Origin: JBDNJM01 sp041687755 | GTDB lineage: Bacteria > Planctomycetota > UBA1135 > GCA-002686595 | Direction of reading: 5' to 3' | Assembly (NCBI GenBank): GCA_041687755.1 | Contig: JBDNJM010000023.1 | Span: forward strand, 62,001-126,000 | DNA length: 64,000 bases | Part shown: positions 44,740 through 52,896 of the stretch, in pieces | How positions within the stretch are numbered: the stretch's first letter is position 1 | Layout: each line of letters opens with the position of its first letter | Program-made: the position numbers and the translations under genes | The notes under the pieces: generated by a model | Databases searched by the model: none | What the model saw: the letters and a program-made list of their open reading frames with translations, nothing else | What the model was told of the DNA's origin: nothing

Positions 44740-45570
44740 CTACTCGTGGACGAGGCGCAGCCCGGTGAAGCCCGCGTCCGCCAGCCACCAGGTGCTCTTG
44801 GGGATTTGGGGGTCGCTGGCGTTCCAGGTGGGGCTGGGCTCCACGAGGGGCAGGGTCCCGAGGGTCGCGGCGGGGTCGCGGTAGCTGCCGCCGGCCAGGA
44901 CATAGCCGCCCTCGCCGTCGGTGCACCACTCGGCGGCGTTGCCGAGCACGTCGTAGAGGCCCAGGGCGTCGGGGCGCGACGTGCCGACCGGCGCCGTCTT
45001 CCCGTTCGCGTTGCCGGCGTGCCAGGCGTGCTGACTCAGGGCGTTGGCGGTGGAGCCCAGGGACAGGGCGGCCGTGTAGCGCCACTCGTCCGCCGTAGGC
45101 AGGCGCCAGGCAGGGCCTGTGCGGGCGTTCAGCCAGGCGGCGTAGGCCTCAGCACCGCGGGCCGAAATGGAGATCACGGGGCGCTCCTGCTGGCCGAAGC
45201 CGCGGTCCATCGAGATGTAGGGCTTGCTGGGCCGCGCGTAGCCGTCGATGCCCTCGGCCGCATCGGCGTCGTCGGCCTCCGTGACGAGCGCTAGGTACTG
45301 GTCCCAGGTGATCTCCGTTTCGGCGATGAAGAACGGCGCGATGGGGCGGCCGTCCAAGGTGCCGGCGGGAATGGGGACGGCCGTGAGCGCTGTCGCGCTG
45401 CCCGGTATGCTCGTGGAACTAGGCACCCGGTCATCCGGCGAAGAGTCGACCGAGGCCGACGTGACGGTCTCGCCCGCGATCCAGTTCTGATCGCGCCCGC
45501 TTCCCGCGCAACCCAGGCCCACCAGGGCCACGAAAATGATGCTGCAAGACTTCAAGACGATGGCGTTCAT
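44740..45570 (-). CDS. Lipoprotein with formylglycine-generating-enzyme-like (SUMF1) domain
   Basis: A 276-residue lipoprotein (signal MNAIVLKSCSIIFVALVGLG, Cys at residue 21). The FGE-like fold starts near residue 65: IAETEITWDQYLALV, ISARGAEAYAAWLNAR, AWRLPTADEWRYTAAL, LGLYDVLGNAAEWCTD and the ending GFTGLRLVHE. The catalytic Cys pair of true formylglycine enzymes is not evident, so it is more likely a binding or structural member of this large family. Its start overlaps the divergent fusion gene's coding sequence by 35 bp. Confidence 0.86.
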   Translation of the reverse strand: MNAIVLKSCSIIFVALVGLGCAGSGRDQNWIAGETVTSASVDSSPDDRVPSSTSIPGSATALTAVPIPAGTLDGRPIAPFFIAETEITWDQYLALVTEADDADAAEGIDGYARPSKPYISMDRGFGQQERPVISISARGAEAYAAWLNARTGPAWRLPTADEWRYTAALSLGSTANALSQHAWHAGNANGKTAPVGTSRPDALGLYDVLGNAAEWCTDGEGGYVLAGGSYRDPAATLGTLPLVEPSPTWNASDPQIPKSTWWLADAGFTGLRLVHE

Positions 45571-47725
45571 GGTCGTAGGAACTTTGGGTTTGGGGTCGGG
45601 CTGCGCCAGCTTGCCAGGGAGTTCGCTGCTTTCGAGGTACGAGTTCACGAACGAGGCGATGGGGGTCGAGGCGCGCGTTGTCGTGTACAGCGCGTCGGCC
45701 GAGGCGGCGATCGAGGGTGCCGATGCCGCGTTCCTGCGTATCGAAGAGGTCGAACAGGCGCTGTCTAGCTGGCGGCCCGACAGCAAACTCCATCAACTTA
45801 TGCGAGCGGCTGGCGAGACTATTCCAGCCTCGGGCGACCTGCGCGAGGCCCTGGTGGAGGCGCTCGAGGTCTCGCGGGCCAGCGGGGGCGCCTTTGATCC
45901 GACTGCCGGAGCGCTGTTCGAGGTGTGGGCGCGCGCGCGGGAGGCCGGGGTGCAGCCGCAGGTGGGCGAGGTGATGGAGGCGCGCGCGCGGGCCGACCAC
46001 GAGGCCGTACATTTCCCCTCTGAAGGCGTTTTCGTGGAGCCCGGCATCGAGCTCGACCTCTCCGGGATCGGCAAGGGCTACGCGTGCGACGCAGCGCTGC
46101 GCGCGCTGGAGCAGCGCGGGCTCGCGCGAGCCATGGTGGAGCTGGGCGGTGACATGGCCCTTGGCGCGGCGCCGCCCGGCCAAGAGGGCTGGCGCATCGC
46201 GGCGGGTTCGGGACTGCCGGGCGTCGAGGACGAGGTGCTCGTCCTCACGCGCACCGGTCTGGCGACCTCGGGCGATCGCTGGCACGGGATGGACACGGAG
46301 AGCGGACGTCTGAGCCATCTGATCGATCCGCGCACGGGACGGCCCGCGCAGCACGGGCGCACGGTGACGGTCGTGGCCGAGGCAGCGAGCACCGCCGACG
46401 CCTTGGCGACAGCGGCCTCGGTCATGGAACTGGGCGCGGCCCAGGCTCTGGTCGCGGGCTTCGGCGCGCGCTTGATCGTGCAGGAGCCCGCTCCGGTCGA
46501 AGAGGTCGAGCCGCTCGCGGCGCTCTCCGACTGGGTGACGCTGTTCGACGGAGCGAGCCTCGAGGGCTGGACAACGACCGGCGGCCGCTACGACGGCAAC
46601 GCGCGCTGGAGTGTCGAAGACGGCGCGATCGTCGGTCGGCCCGGTCCCGGCGGCGAGGGCGGGCTGCTCTACACCAAGGCGCCCTACGCCGCGTTCGAGA
46701 TCGAGTTCGAGACCAAGCTCGACTACCCCTTCGACTCCGGCGTCTTCGCGCGCATGCTGCCGCCGGAGTCGGGACTCAAGGGCATGCAGATCACGCTCGA
46801 CCACCGCGAGGGCGGCGAGATCGCCGGCCTGTACGCCGACGGCTGGGTGCAGAACAACCCCGAGGGTGAGGCGCTGTTCGCCAAGAACGAGTGGAACCTC
46901 GTGCGCGTGCGTTGCACCGGATTCGACCTGCGCACGGAGTGTTGGATCAACGGCGAGCTGGCGATCGACCACAGGCTGCCTGCGAATGCCGAAGGCTACG
47001 CCCCTCAAGGGTTGATCGGGATCCAGGTGCATCCCGTAGACAGCTCCCAAGCCGATCAGCGCGCGCAGTTCAGGAAGGTGCGCGTGCGCGAGCTCCCGAT
47101 GTTCGGCGAGGACTTCGCGGGGCGCTCTGCCGACCTGCTCGAGGACGGCCTCGAGGGCTGGGTGGCGCGCGGCAGCCAGGACGGCTACTCCATCGAGGAC
47201 GGCGTGCTCTCGATCCCGGCGGAGGGCGGCGGCGAGATTGTGACGGCCGCAGACTTCGGGGACTTCCGGCTCAGCGCGGAGTTCAAGATTTCAGAGATGG
47301 CGAACTCGGGCGTCTTCTTGCGGTCTGCACGCGATGGCGAGAACCCCAGCTACGCGGGCTGGGAGATCCAGATCCTGGACGACTTCAACTGGGAGGAGGT
47401 CACGGACTCAGAACTCGTGGACTACCAGCTCACCGGCGGCCTGTACGGCGCGGTGCCGCCGGACGCGGCGGCAAAGCGGTACTTTGAGCCGGGCGTCTGG
47501 AACCGCTACGAAATCCTGGCGCGTGGCAGTCGCCTGGCGGCCGCGCTCAACGGGCGGGTGTTGTGGGACGTGGATGCTGCCGAGCTGGAGGTGAGCCCAG
47601 CGTACGACGAGCGTCCGATGTCGGGCTTCATCGGTTTCCAGCGCTACGGAGCGCCGGACACGGCGGGGGAGACGGCGGTCGAGTTGCGCAACCTGCGCAT
47701 CGAGTCGTTGGACTCGGACGACTGA
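45536..47725 (+). CDS. ApbE flavin transferase fused to two DUF1080 domains, lipoprotein
   Basis: A 729-residue exported protein (lipobox GSGC; start 45536, or ATG 45560). Residues about 35-325: FAD:protein FMN transferase (ApbE) with DLSGIGKGYACD, MVELGGDMAL, LATSGDRW, HLIDPRTGRP and STADALATAASVM, so the catalytic machinery looks intact. Residues about 332-520 and 535-725: two DUF1080/3-keto-glycoside-hydrolase-like jelly-rolls (WVTLFDGASLEGW; SGVFLRSARDGENPSYAGWE). ApbE attaches FMN to Thr of exported flavoproteins. A fusion with DUF1080 is unusual; it may tether flavinylation to sugar processing. Followed by a 64-bp inverted repeat. Confidence 0.88.
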   Translation: MMLQDFKTMAFMVVGTLGLGSGCASLPGSSLLSRYEFTNEAMGVEARVVVYSASAEAAIEGADAAFLRIEEVEQALSSWRPDSKLHQLMRAAGETIPASGDLREALVEALEVSRASGGAFDPTAGALFEVWARAREAGVQPQVGEVMEARARADHEAVHFPSEGVFVEPGIELDLSGIGKGYACDAALRALEQRGLARAMVELGGDMALGAAPPGQEGWRIAAGSGLPGVEDEVLVLTRTGLATSGDRWHGMDTESGRLSHLIDPRTGRPAQHGRTVTVVAEAASTADALATAASVMELGAAQALVAGFGARLIVQEPAPVEEVEPLAALSDWVTLFDGASLEGWTTTGGRYDGNARWSVEDGAIVGRPGPGGEGGLLYTKAPYAAFEIEFETKLDYPFDSGVFARMLPPESGLKGMQITLDHREGGEIAGLYADGWVQNNPEGEALFAKNEWNLVRVRCTGFDLRTECWINGELAIDHRLPANAEGYAPQGLIGIQVHPVDSSQADQRAQFRKVRVRELPMFGEDFAGRSADLLEDGLEGWVARGSQDGYSIEDGVLSIPAEGGGEIVTAADFGDFRLSAEFKISEMANSGVFLRSARDGENPSYAGWEIQILDDFNWEEVTDSELVDYQLTGGLYGAVPPDAAAKRYFEPGVWNRYEILARGSRLAAALNGRVLWDVDAAELEVSPAYDERPMSGFIGFQRYGAPDTAGETAVELRNLRIESLDSDD

Positions 47726-47741
47726 GCAGCGCAGCCCTCCC

Positions 47742-47874
47742 CATCTGCGCGGGGGGAAGGATACGGTGCCAGGCACGTTTTCACCGGCTTGCTGGCCTTC
47801 TGCGGCCACGCCGCAGAAGGCCAGCAAGCCGGTGAAAACGTGCCTGGCACCGTATCCTTCCCCCCGCGCAGATG
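47742..47874. terminator. 64-bp perfect inverted repeat between convergent genes
   Basis: 47742-47805 is the exact reverse complement of 47811-47874, with a 5-nt centre. Each arm contains the palindromic core GGTGCCAGGCAC. It fills the 153-bp gap between the convergent fusion gene and asparaginase gene, so transcripts from both sides can form the same very stable stem. Likely a bidirectional terminator; the length and perfection are unusual. Confidence 0.85.
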
Positions 47875-47878
47875 CTCG

Positions 47879-48940
47879 CTAGCCGCGCTGGCCCTCGTAG
47901 GCGCGTAGGTCGAGGGGGCGGATTTTGGGCGTCAGTTCGCCGACAAGGTTCTCCCGCATGGCCGGCCGGACCTCTTCGCTGGGCAGACCGCGGCCGAACA
48001 GGCAGACGAGCTTCGCGAGCGCGGCTTCGGGCGTCATGTCGCCGCCGCTGATCACGCCCGCGTCGGCTAGGGCCGCGCCGGTCGCGTAACTCGACAGGTC
48101 GACTTCGCCGCGCAGGCACTGGGTCGTGGCGACGACGACGGCTCCGCGTGCGGTGGCGGCTCTGAGCGCCTCCAGGAAGCGGGGGTCGTGGGAGGGTCCG
48201 TTGCCGACGCCGTAGGTCTCGAGGACGAGGCCCTGGAGCGGCGGCGCGAGCGTGTTCATCAGCACGCGCGCGCTGATGCCGGGGAACAGGCGCAGGGCGC
48301 CGATCTCGGTTTCGGCCAGCGGGGCGACTTCGAGCCGCGTGCCCTCGGGCGCGCGTCGCGCGCGCTCCCAGTGGATCTTGATCTTGGCGCCGATGTCGCC
48401 GAGTTCACCGAAGTTCGGGGATTCGAAGGCCTGCAGTCCAGCACAGTCCGTCTTCGTCGAGCGACAGCCGCGCATTAGCCGATCGCCGAACAGCACCATG
48501 ACCTCGGGCACGGGGTGGTTGGCGGCGATGAGCAGCGCGGTGATCACGTTGTCCCGGGCGTCGTTGCGGACCTCGCACAGCGGGATCTGCGAGCCGGTGA
48601 GCACGACCGGCTTGGCGAGGCCCGGCAGGAGGAACGGCAGGGCGGAGGCCGTGTAGGCCATGGTGTCCGTGCCGTGGAGCACGACGAAGCCGTCGAACTC
48701 GTCGTAGCGCGAAGCGATGTCCTGGGCAATCTCAAGCCAGTTGGCGGGCTGCATGTCCGCCGAGTCGAGCAGGGGATCAAACGAGCGGACCTCGATGGAC
48801 GGCATCTCGGGGTGCTGCAGCTCCGGCATCTCCAGCAGCCGGTCGCGCAGGTACCCGGGCGCGGGGGCGTAGCTGTTGGGCTCGCCGAGCATGCCGATAG
48901 TGCCGCCGGTGTAGGCCACGTAGACGCGTTGGGTGCTCAT
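47879..48940 (-). CDS. ansA: L-asparaginase, type I (cytoplasmic)
   Basis: A 353-residue enzyme hydrolysing asparagine to aspartate and ammonia. The first active-site stretch is VYVAYTGGTIGML with the nucleophilic Thr, the second FVVLHGTDTMAYTASAL with Thr-Asp, followed by PVVLTGSQIPL. No signal peptide, and length matches the E. coli AnsA type rather than the periplasmic AnsB. ATG 48940 is preferred; a GTG lies one codon upstream. Its stop lies 5 bp from the end of the long inverted repeat. Confidence 0.92.
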   Translation of the reverse strand: MSTQRVYVAYTGGTIGMLGEPNSYAPAPGYLRDRLLEMPELQHPEMPSIEVRSFDPLLDSADMQPANWLEIAQDIASRYDEFDGFVVLHGTDTMAYTASALPFLLPGLAKPVVLTGSQIPLCEVRNDARDNVITALLIAANHPVPEVMVLFGDRLMRGCRSTKTDCAGLQAFESPNFGELGDIGAKIKIHWERARRAPEGTRLEVAPLAETEIGALRLFPGISARVLMNTLAPPLQGLVLETYGVGNGPSHDPRFLEALRAATARGAVVVATTQCLRGEVDLSSYATGAALADAGVISGGDMTPEAALAKLVCLFGRGLPSEEVRPAMRENLVGELTPKIRPLDLRAYEGQRG

Positions 48941-49022
48941 CACGAGCTAGCCTGGGGGCTCGTGCGCTTTCGCGCAACTGCGGACCCTGGACCTGGGAGC
49001 GCCATGGGACTATGACGGCGGC

Positions 49023-49871
49023 ATGCCCGAGCTGCCCGAGGTCGAGACCGTGGTGCGCATGATCCGTGACCCGCTGGAGGGCGCCCGGATCCTGGGGGCA
49101 GATGTCCACTGGGAGCGCACGGTGGGGGAGCTGGGCCCCGACCACTTTGCGGCGCGCGTCCGGGGCCGGACGATCGCTAGGGTGTGGCGCCGCGCCAAGT
49201 ACTTCGTGATTGATCTGGAGCGCCGCGGGAAGCCCGATGGCTGCCTCGTGGGGCACCTGCGCATGACCGGGCGCTGCCACGTCGAGCCGCCGGACTACGA
49301 CGCGGGGCCGTACGTGCGGCTCTCGATGCCGCTCGACTCAGGCCTCATCTTCCACTTCATTGACGTGCGCAAGTTCGGCCGGGTGATCGCCGCGGACGCG
49401 CCCGAGGAGGTCTTCGCCGACCTGGGCCCCGAGCCGCTGTCCGCGGACTTCGAGGCGGGCCAGTTCGCTGCGGAGCTGCGCGGGCGCAAGCGCCTGATCA
49501 AGCCGCTGCTTCTCGACCAGTCCTTCGTGGCGGGGCTGGGCAACATCTACGTGGACGAGTCGCTGCACGGCGCCGGCATCCATCCCCTGCGGCGCGCGGA
49601 CCACCTGAAGCGGCCCCAAGCCCTGGCCCTGCACGCCGAAATCCAGTCCACGCTCGCCGCGGCGATCGAGCGGGAGGGCAGCTCGTTCGACGCCTTCTAC
49701 CGCACGCCGGAGGGCCAACCGGGTAGCTACCAGCACCAGTTTCGCGTCTACGGCCGCGACGGCCAGCCCTGCCGAGCCTGTGGGACCACCATCCAGCGGA
49801 TCGTCGTCGGCCAGCGCGGGACCCACTTTTGCCGCCGCTGCCAGCCGGTTCCCCGGCCAAGGGCGACCTGA
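49023..49871 (+). CDS. mutM: Formamidopyrimidine-DNA glycosylase
   Basis: A 282-residue repair enzyme removing 8-oxoguanine and formamidopyrimidines. PELPEVETV at the N-terminus holds the catalytic Pro2 and Glu3; RRAKYFVIDL has the conserved Lys; LLLDQSFVAGLGNIYVDESL is the helix-two-turn-helix; the C-terminal zinc finger is CRACGTTIQRIVVGQRGTHF plus CRRC. All expected parts present. The following HIT gene starts 32 bp after the stop. Confidence 0.96.
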   Translation: MPELPEVETVVRMIRDPLEGARILGADVHWERTVGELGPDHFAARVRGRTIARVWRRAKYFVIDLERRGKPDGCLVGHLRMTGRCHVEPPDYDAGPYVRLSMPLDSGLIFHFIDVRKFGRVIAADAPEEVFADLGPEPLSADFEAGQFAAELRGRKRLIKPLLLDQSFVAGLGNIYVDESLHGAGIHPLRRADHLKRPQALALHAEIQSTLAAAIEREGSSFDAFYRTPEGQPGSYQHQFRVYGRDGQPCRACGTTIQRIVVGQRGTHFCRRCQPVPRPRAT

Positions 49872-49903
49872 AACGGCCCCAGGCCCGCTATCGTGGCGCG
49901 CTC

Positions 49904-50296
49904 ATGAAGACCCTCTTCGAGCGCATCGTCGACGGCGAGATCCCCTGCCACAGGATTTGGGAGGACGACTCGCACCTGGCGTTTCTGGACATCTTCCCGC
50001 GCATGCAGGGCCACACCCTGGTGATCCCCAAGCGGCCGGTGGACTACCTGTTCGACCTGTCGGACGAGGACACCGCGAGCCTGTGGATCGCCGCCAAGGG
50101 CGTGGCTCGGCACCTGAAGAGCGTCACAGGATGCGGGCGCGTGTGCGTCAGCGTCATCGGATGGGAGGTGCCCCACTGCCACATCCATCTGCTGCCGACC
50201 AACGCGCTGCACGAATTCCCCCTTCCCCCTGTGGACGAAGACGCGAAGGCCCGTCTGTCCGAAACCGCCCAGCGCTTTGCGCTGGGTGCCAAGTAG
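49904..50296 (+). CDS. HIT family nucleotide hydrolase
   Basis: A 130-residue Hint-branch protein. The nucleotide-binding start FERIVDGEIPCHRIWED, the strand PRMQGHTLVIPKRPVDYLFD and the His triad EVPHCHIHLLP are all present. Members hydrolyse AMP-lysine, AMP-NH2 or similar adenylylated compounds. Slightly longer than HINT1 with an acidic/Phe-rich C-terminal tail. Probably co-transcribed with mutM and followed by efp. Confidence 0.93.
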   Translation: MKTLFERIVDGEIPCHRIWEDDSHLAFLDIFPRMQGHTLVIPKRPVDYLFDLSDEDTASLWIAAKGVARHLKSVTGCGRVCVSVIGWEVPHCHIHLLPTNALHEFPLPPVDEDAKARLSETAQRFALGAK

Positions 50297-50339
50297 ACCG
50301 TTGAGTCCAGCGGGGCCGCTAGGGCTCCTCATTTCTCCC

Positions 50340-50912
50340 ATGATCGAAGTATCCGATTTCAAGAAGGGCGTCTGCATCCAGTACCGGGACGCGCCGATGA
50401 TGATCATCGACGTCACGTTCTCGACGCCGACTGCCCGTGGCGCGACCGTGATCGCGAAGACCAAGCTGCGCAACTTGCTCACGGGGCAACTGCTGAGCGA
50501 GTCGATCCGCTCCGGCTCGAAGTATGAGCCGGTGGACCTCCAGTACCGCAACGCCAGTTACCTGTACTCGGACGGCACCGACTACCACTTCATGGACGGC
50601 GAGAGCTTCGAGCAGTTCTCCTTCTCGGGCGAGGCCCTCGGGGACCAGGCGGGTTACCTGGTTGACGGCATCGAAGGCCTGCAGGCCATGGTCGTCGCAG
50701 GCAACATTGTCTCGGTCATGCTGCCGCATACGGTGGCGCTGAAGGTGATTGAGGCCGATCCCGCGATCAAGGGGGCGACGGCCCAGGCCCAGCTCAAGAA
50801 GGCGGTGCTCGAGACGGGCGTCGAAGTGCAGGTGCCGTCGTATGTCGAAGCCGGCGAGACGATCCGCGTTGATACCCGCGACGCGCACTTCGTCGAGCGC
50901 GTGAAAAAGTAG
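50340..50912 (+). CDS. efp: Elongation factor P with an EfpL (YeiP)-type tip
   Basis: A 190-residue three-domain translation factor that relieves ribosome stalling at proline stretches. Domain I has the tip loop FSTPTARGATV, with Arg33 at the position that is a modified Lys in ordinary EF-P; the PTARGA wording and the longer loop match EfpL/YeiP rather than the Lys- or rhamnosylated Arg-type EF-P. Domains II and III are regular (LPHTVALKVIEADPAIKGAT, VQVPSYVEAGETIRVDTRD). It may be the only EF-P in the genome or a second one; that cannot be seen here. ATG 50340 follows CTCCC. Confidence 0.92.
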   Translation: MIEVSDFKKGVCIQYRDAPMMIIDVTFSTPTARGATVIAKTKLRNLLTGQLLSESIRSGSKYEPVDLQYRNASYLYSDGTDYHFMDGESFEQFSFSGEALGDQAGYLVDGIEGLQAMVVAGNIVSVMLPHTVALKVIEADPAIKGATAQAQLKKAVLETGVEVQVPSYVEAGETIRVDTRDAHFVERVKK

Positions 50913-50950
50913 GGCGCCGGGAGAGAGCCTGCTTCGCTTCGTCCGCCCGC

Positions 50951-51000
50951 AACGACGCGCGCCCCGGAGGATCGCAAGATCCTCCGGGGCGCGCGTCGTT
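50951..51000. terminator. 23-bp perfect hairpin between convergent genes
   Basis: 50951-50973 pairs with 50978-51000 without mismatch; the loop is GCAA, a stable GNRA tetraloop. Lies 38 bp after the efp stop and 22 bp before the end of the convergent gene, so it can end both transcripts. Confidence 0.8.
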
Positions 51001-51022
51001 CGGGCCGTCGCGGCGGGCCGGG

Positions 51023-51499
51023 CTAGAGCCCTGCGCGCCTGCGCCAGAGGGCGTCGAACTCGAGGCAGTGCGGCCAGGTCTGGGCGGAGAGCGCCAGGTA
51101 CATGGTCACATCGTCCGCTTCGTGGTCCTTGTCGAGGGCCTCGACTGCGGCGGGGATCTTCTCGTCGTCGGGCGAGTCGACCTCGCCGGTCAGCATGCCC
51201 TCGTCGTGCTCGATGCCGACCGCGTCGAGGAAGCTGGTGACCAGCTCGCGGCGCTCCTTCATCAGGTAGCTGCCCAGGACCTCGTAGGAGAGTTCGGCGT
51301 TGCTGGTGGAGGTCACGATTCCGCGGGCCTGCTTCGCGCGCTTGCCCATCGGGAGCTTGCGGATCGCCTGGGGCCGGAACTTGAGCTTCTTGGCAACCTC
51401 CCCGTCCAGGGGCCCGAAGCCCTGGTGGGCGAGGGACTCGTAGATGTGTTGGAAGCGCTCGTCGCTGAGCGTCGCCAGGTATTCGAGGGTCGAAGCCAT
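51023..51499 (-). CDS. Hypothetical protein, all-helical, 158 residues
   Basis: Predicted helical, soluble. Blocks such as RFQHIYESLAHQGFGPLDGE, MGKRAKQARGIVTSTSNAEL and EVLGSYLMKERRELVTSFLD look conserved rather than random, and codon use matches neighbours, but I recognise no family. ATG 51499 is directly preceded by an eight-C run. Longer frame upstream (to 51580) lacks such character. Confidence 0.7.
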   Translation of the reverse strand: MASTLEYLATLSDERFQHIYESLAHQGFGPLDGEVAKKLKFRPQAIRKLPMGKRAKQARGIVTSTSNAELSYEVLGSYLMKERRELVTSFLDAVGIEHDEGMLTGEVDSPDDEKIPAAVEALDKDHEADDVTMYLALSAQTWPHCLEFDALWRRRAGL

Positions 51500-51748
51500 G
51501 GGGGGGGAGCCTTGGGCCCGCGGTGGGGCGTGGTGGACGGGGGCGCTGCGGAGCGCCGCGGGGCAAGGGCGGATCGGCAATGCGAAGAGGCGAGGTTATC
51601 ACCGACCGAGAGGTCGAGGAAGTGCCCCGCGCGGCATAGAATTCCAGGGCCGCTCGTGCGCCTCCGGACCCGCCCTCTCGGCCCCGCGGCCGGCACGATC
51701 CGCGCGCGTGCGGTCGACCAGGCCTCTCGCCTAGGCTTGACGCCGCCC

Positions 51749-52540
51749 ATGCTGCGCCCCGATCACCCCGCCAACCGCGCCACCCGCTTCGGCCTGCCAC
51801 GCTCCGAGGCCTGGTTCGCGCTCTTCGTGACGCTGTTCTGCGTGGTGTTGGTGGTGACCAACATCATCGGGATCAAGCTGTTCCTGCTAACGCTGCCGGG
51901 GTTCCTGCACGGTGCATTCGGGACCGACGCGCTGACTCTCACGAGCGGCAACCTCTCCTATCCCATTACGTTCGTCTGTACTGACATCGTGAGTGAGATC
52001 TGGGGCCGCAGGCGGGCCAACCTGATGGTTGTGCTGGGGTTCGCAATGAGCGCGGTCATGCTCGTGCTGGTGACGCTCGCCAAGCACTTGCCGCCCAGCC
52101 CCGCCTGGATCAACCCGGATCCGGAGCGCTACGGGCCGATCGACATGCAGGCGGCGTTCGAGGTCTCGTTCAGCGCACCCGGGATCCTGCTGTTCGCCTC
52201 GATGACGGCCTACCTGGCAGCCCAGCTGTTCGACGTGCGGCTGTACCACTTCTGGTGGCGCCTGACGAACGGCCGGCACATGTGGATCCGGAACAACGGC
52301 TCGACGATGATCAGCCAGCTCGTCGACACCATCATCGTCAACGCGATCTTCCTGAGCCTGCACTACGGCATGGCCTGGAGCGCGATCTGGGTGATCACCC
52401 TCCACGTCTATCTCGCGAAGATGGTCACGGCCTGGGTGGACACGCCGCTGATCTACGGGCTGCGAGCGCTGCTGCGCAGCGACCTGGGGCTCGATGCGGA
52501 CGACTCACCGGCGCACGCGCCGCTGGCGGAGTCGCTCTAG
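51749..52540 (+). CDS. yhhQ: Queuosine precursor transporter (DUF165/VUT family)
   Basis: A 263-residue inner-membrane protein with about six hydrophobic segments. The family blocks are LSYPITFVCTDIVSEIWGRR and IRNNGSTMISQLVDTIIVN, with KMVTAWVDTPLIYGLRAL near the end. Known members import preQ0/preQ1 for queuosine tRNA modification. No other queuosine genes in the window. The start ATG 51749 (CCC before it) is the first that keeps the conserved N-terminal helix; the long upstream extension is a chance frame. Confidence 0.92.
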   Translation: MLRPDHPANRATRFGLPRSEAWFALFVTLFCVVLVVTNIIGIKLFLLTLPGFLHGAFGTDALTLTSGNLSYPITFVCTDIVSEIWGRRRANLMVVLGFAMSAVMLVLVTLAKHLPPSPAWINPDPERYGPIDMQAAFEVSFSAPGILLFASMTAYLAAQLFDVRLYHFWWRLTNGRHMWIRNNGSTMISQLVDTIIVNAIFLSLHYGMAWSAIWVITLHVYLAKMVTAWVDTPLIYGLRALLRSDLGLDADDSPAHAPLAESL

Positions 52541-52627
52541 CGCGAGCGGGTCGAGAGCGGGGCGCCCGAGCACGCGCCGTTGGCGGGCTGAGGCGTTCGT
52601 TCCCGCTTTGGAACTGGAGGACCGCAA

Positions 52628-52672
52628 CGCACGGCGGCCCCCCGGAGGAGTCCTCCGGGGGGCCGCCGTGCG
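52628..52672 (+). terminator. Long GC hairpin after yhhQ
   Basis: A nearly continuous palindrome of about 22 bp per arm centred at 52650 (GCACGGCGGCC... paired with its complement). Lies 88 bp after the yhhQ stop, in front of repeat elements. Probable terminator. Confidence 0.7.
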
Positions 52673-52707
52673 GAGGAGAGGCGCAGCGGGTGCCGCGCGC
52701 TCGCTGG

Positions 52708-52896
52708 CCCAAAGGCAACAGCGAGGCACTTCGCCTCGGCCGCGCCGTTTTTTTTCACAGCCTCTAACAGAGCGTGAATCAATGCGCACAGCGCATTCCG
52801 CGAGCGCTCTGTGCGCTCCAGGGCCTTCAGGCGATGGGCCCAAAGGCAACTGAGGGGCACTTCGCCCAGGCCGCGCCGTTTTTTCACAGCCTCTCA
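52708..52896 (-). repeat. Dispersed gene-end element, two copies in tandem at 52.8 kb
   Basis: On the minus strand, directly from the FKBP stop: TGAGAGGCTGTGAAAAAACG, then GAAGTGCCCCTCAGTTGCCT and TTGGGCCCATCGCCTGAAGG; after about 60 bp a second copy begins (AGAGGCTGTGAAAAAAAACG). The first TGA is the FKBP stop codon, as in the copy behind the DNA glycosylase. Confidence 0.8.

Noticed and set aside
44636..45085. Antisense frame in the SUMF1-like gene
   Set aside because: Shadow of the real minus-strand gene in another frame.
47563..48119. Small frames through the 64-bp inverted repeat
   Set aside because: Both strands encode the same residues because the DNA is palindromic; not a gene.
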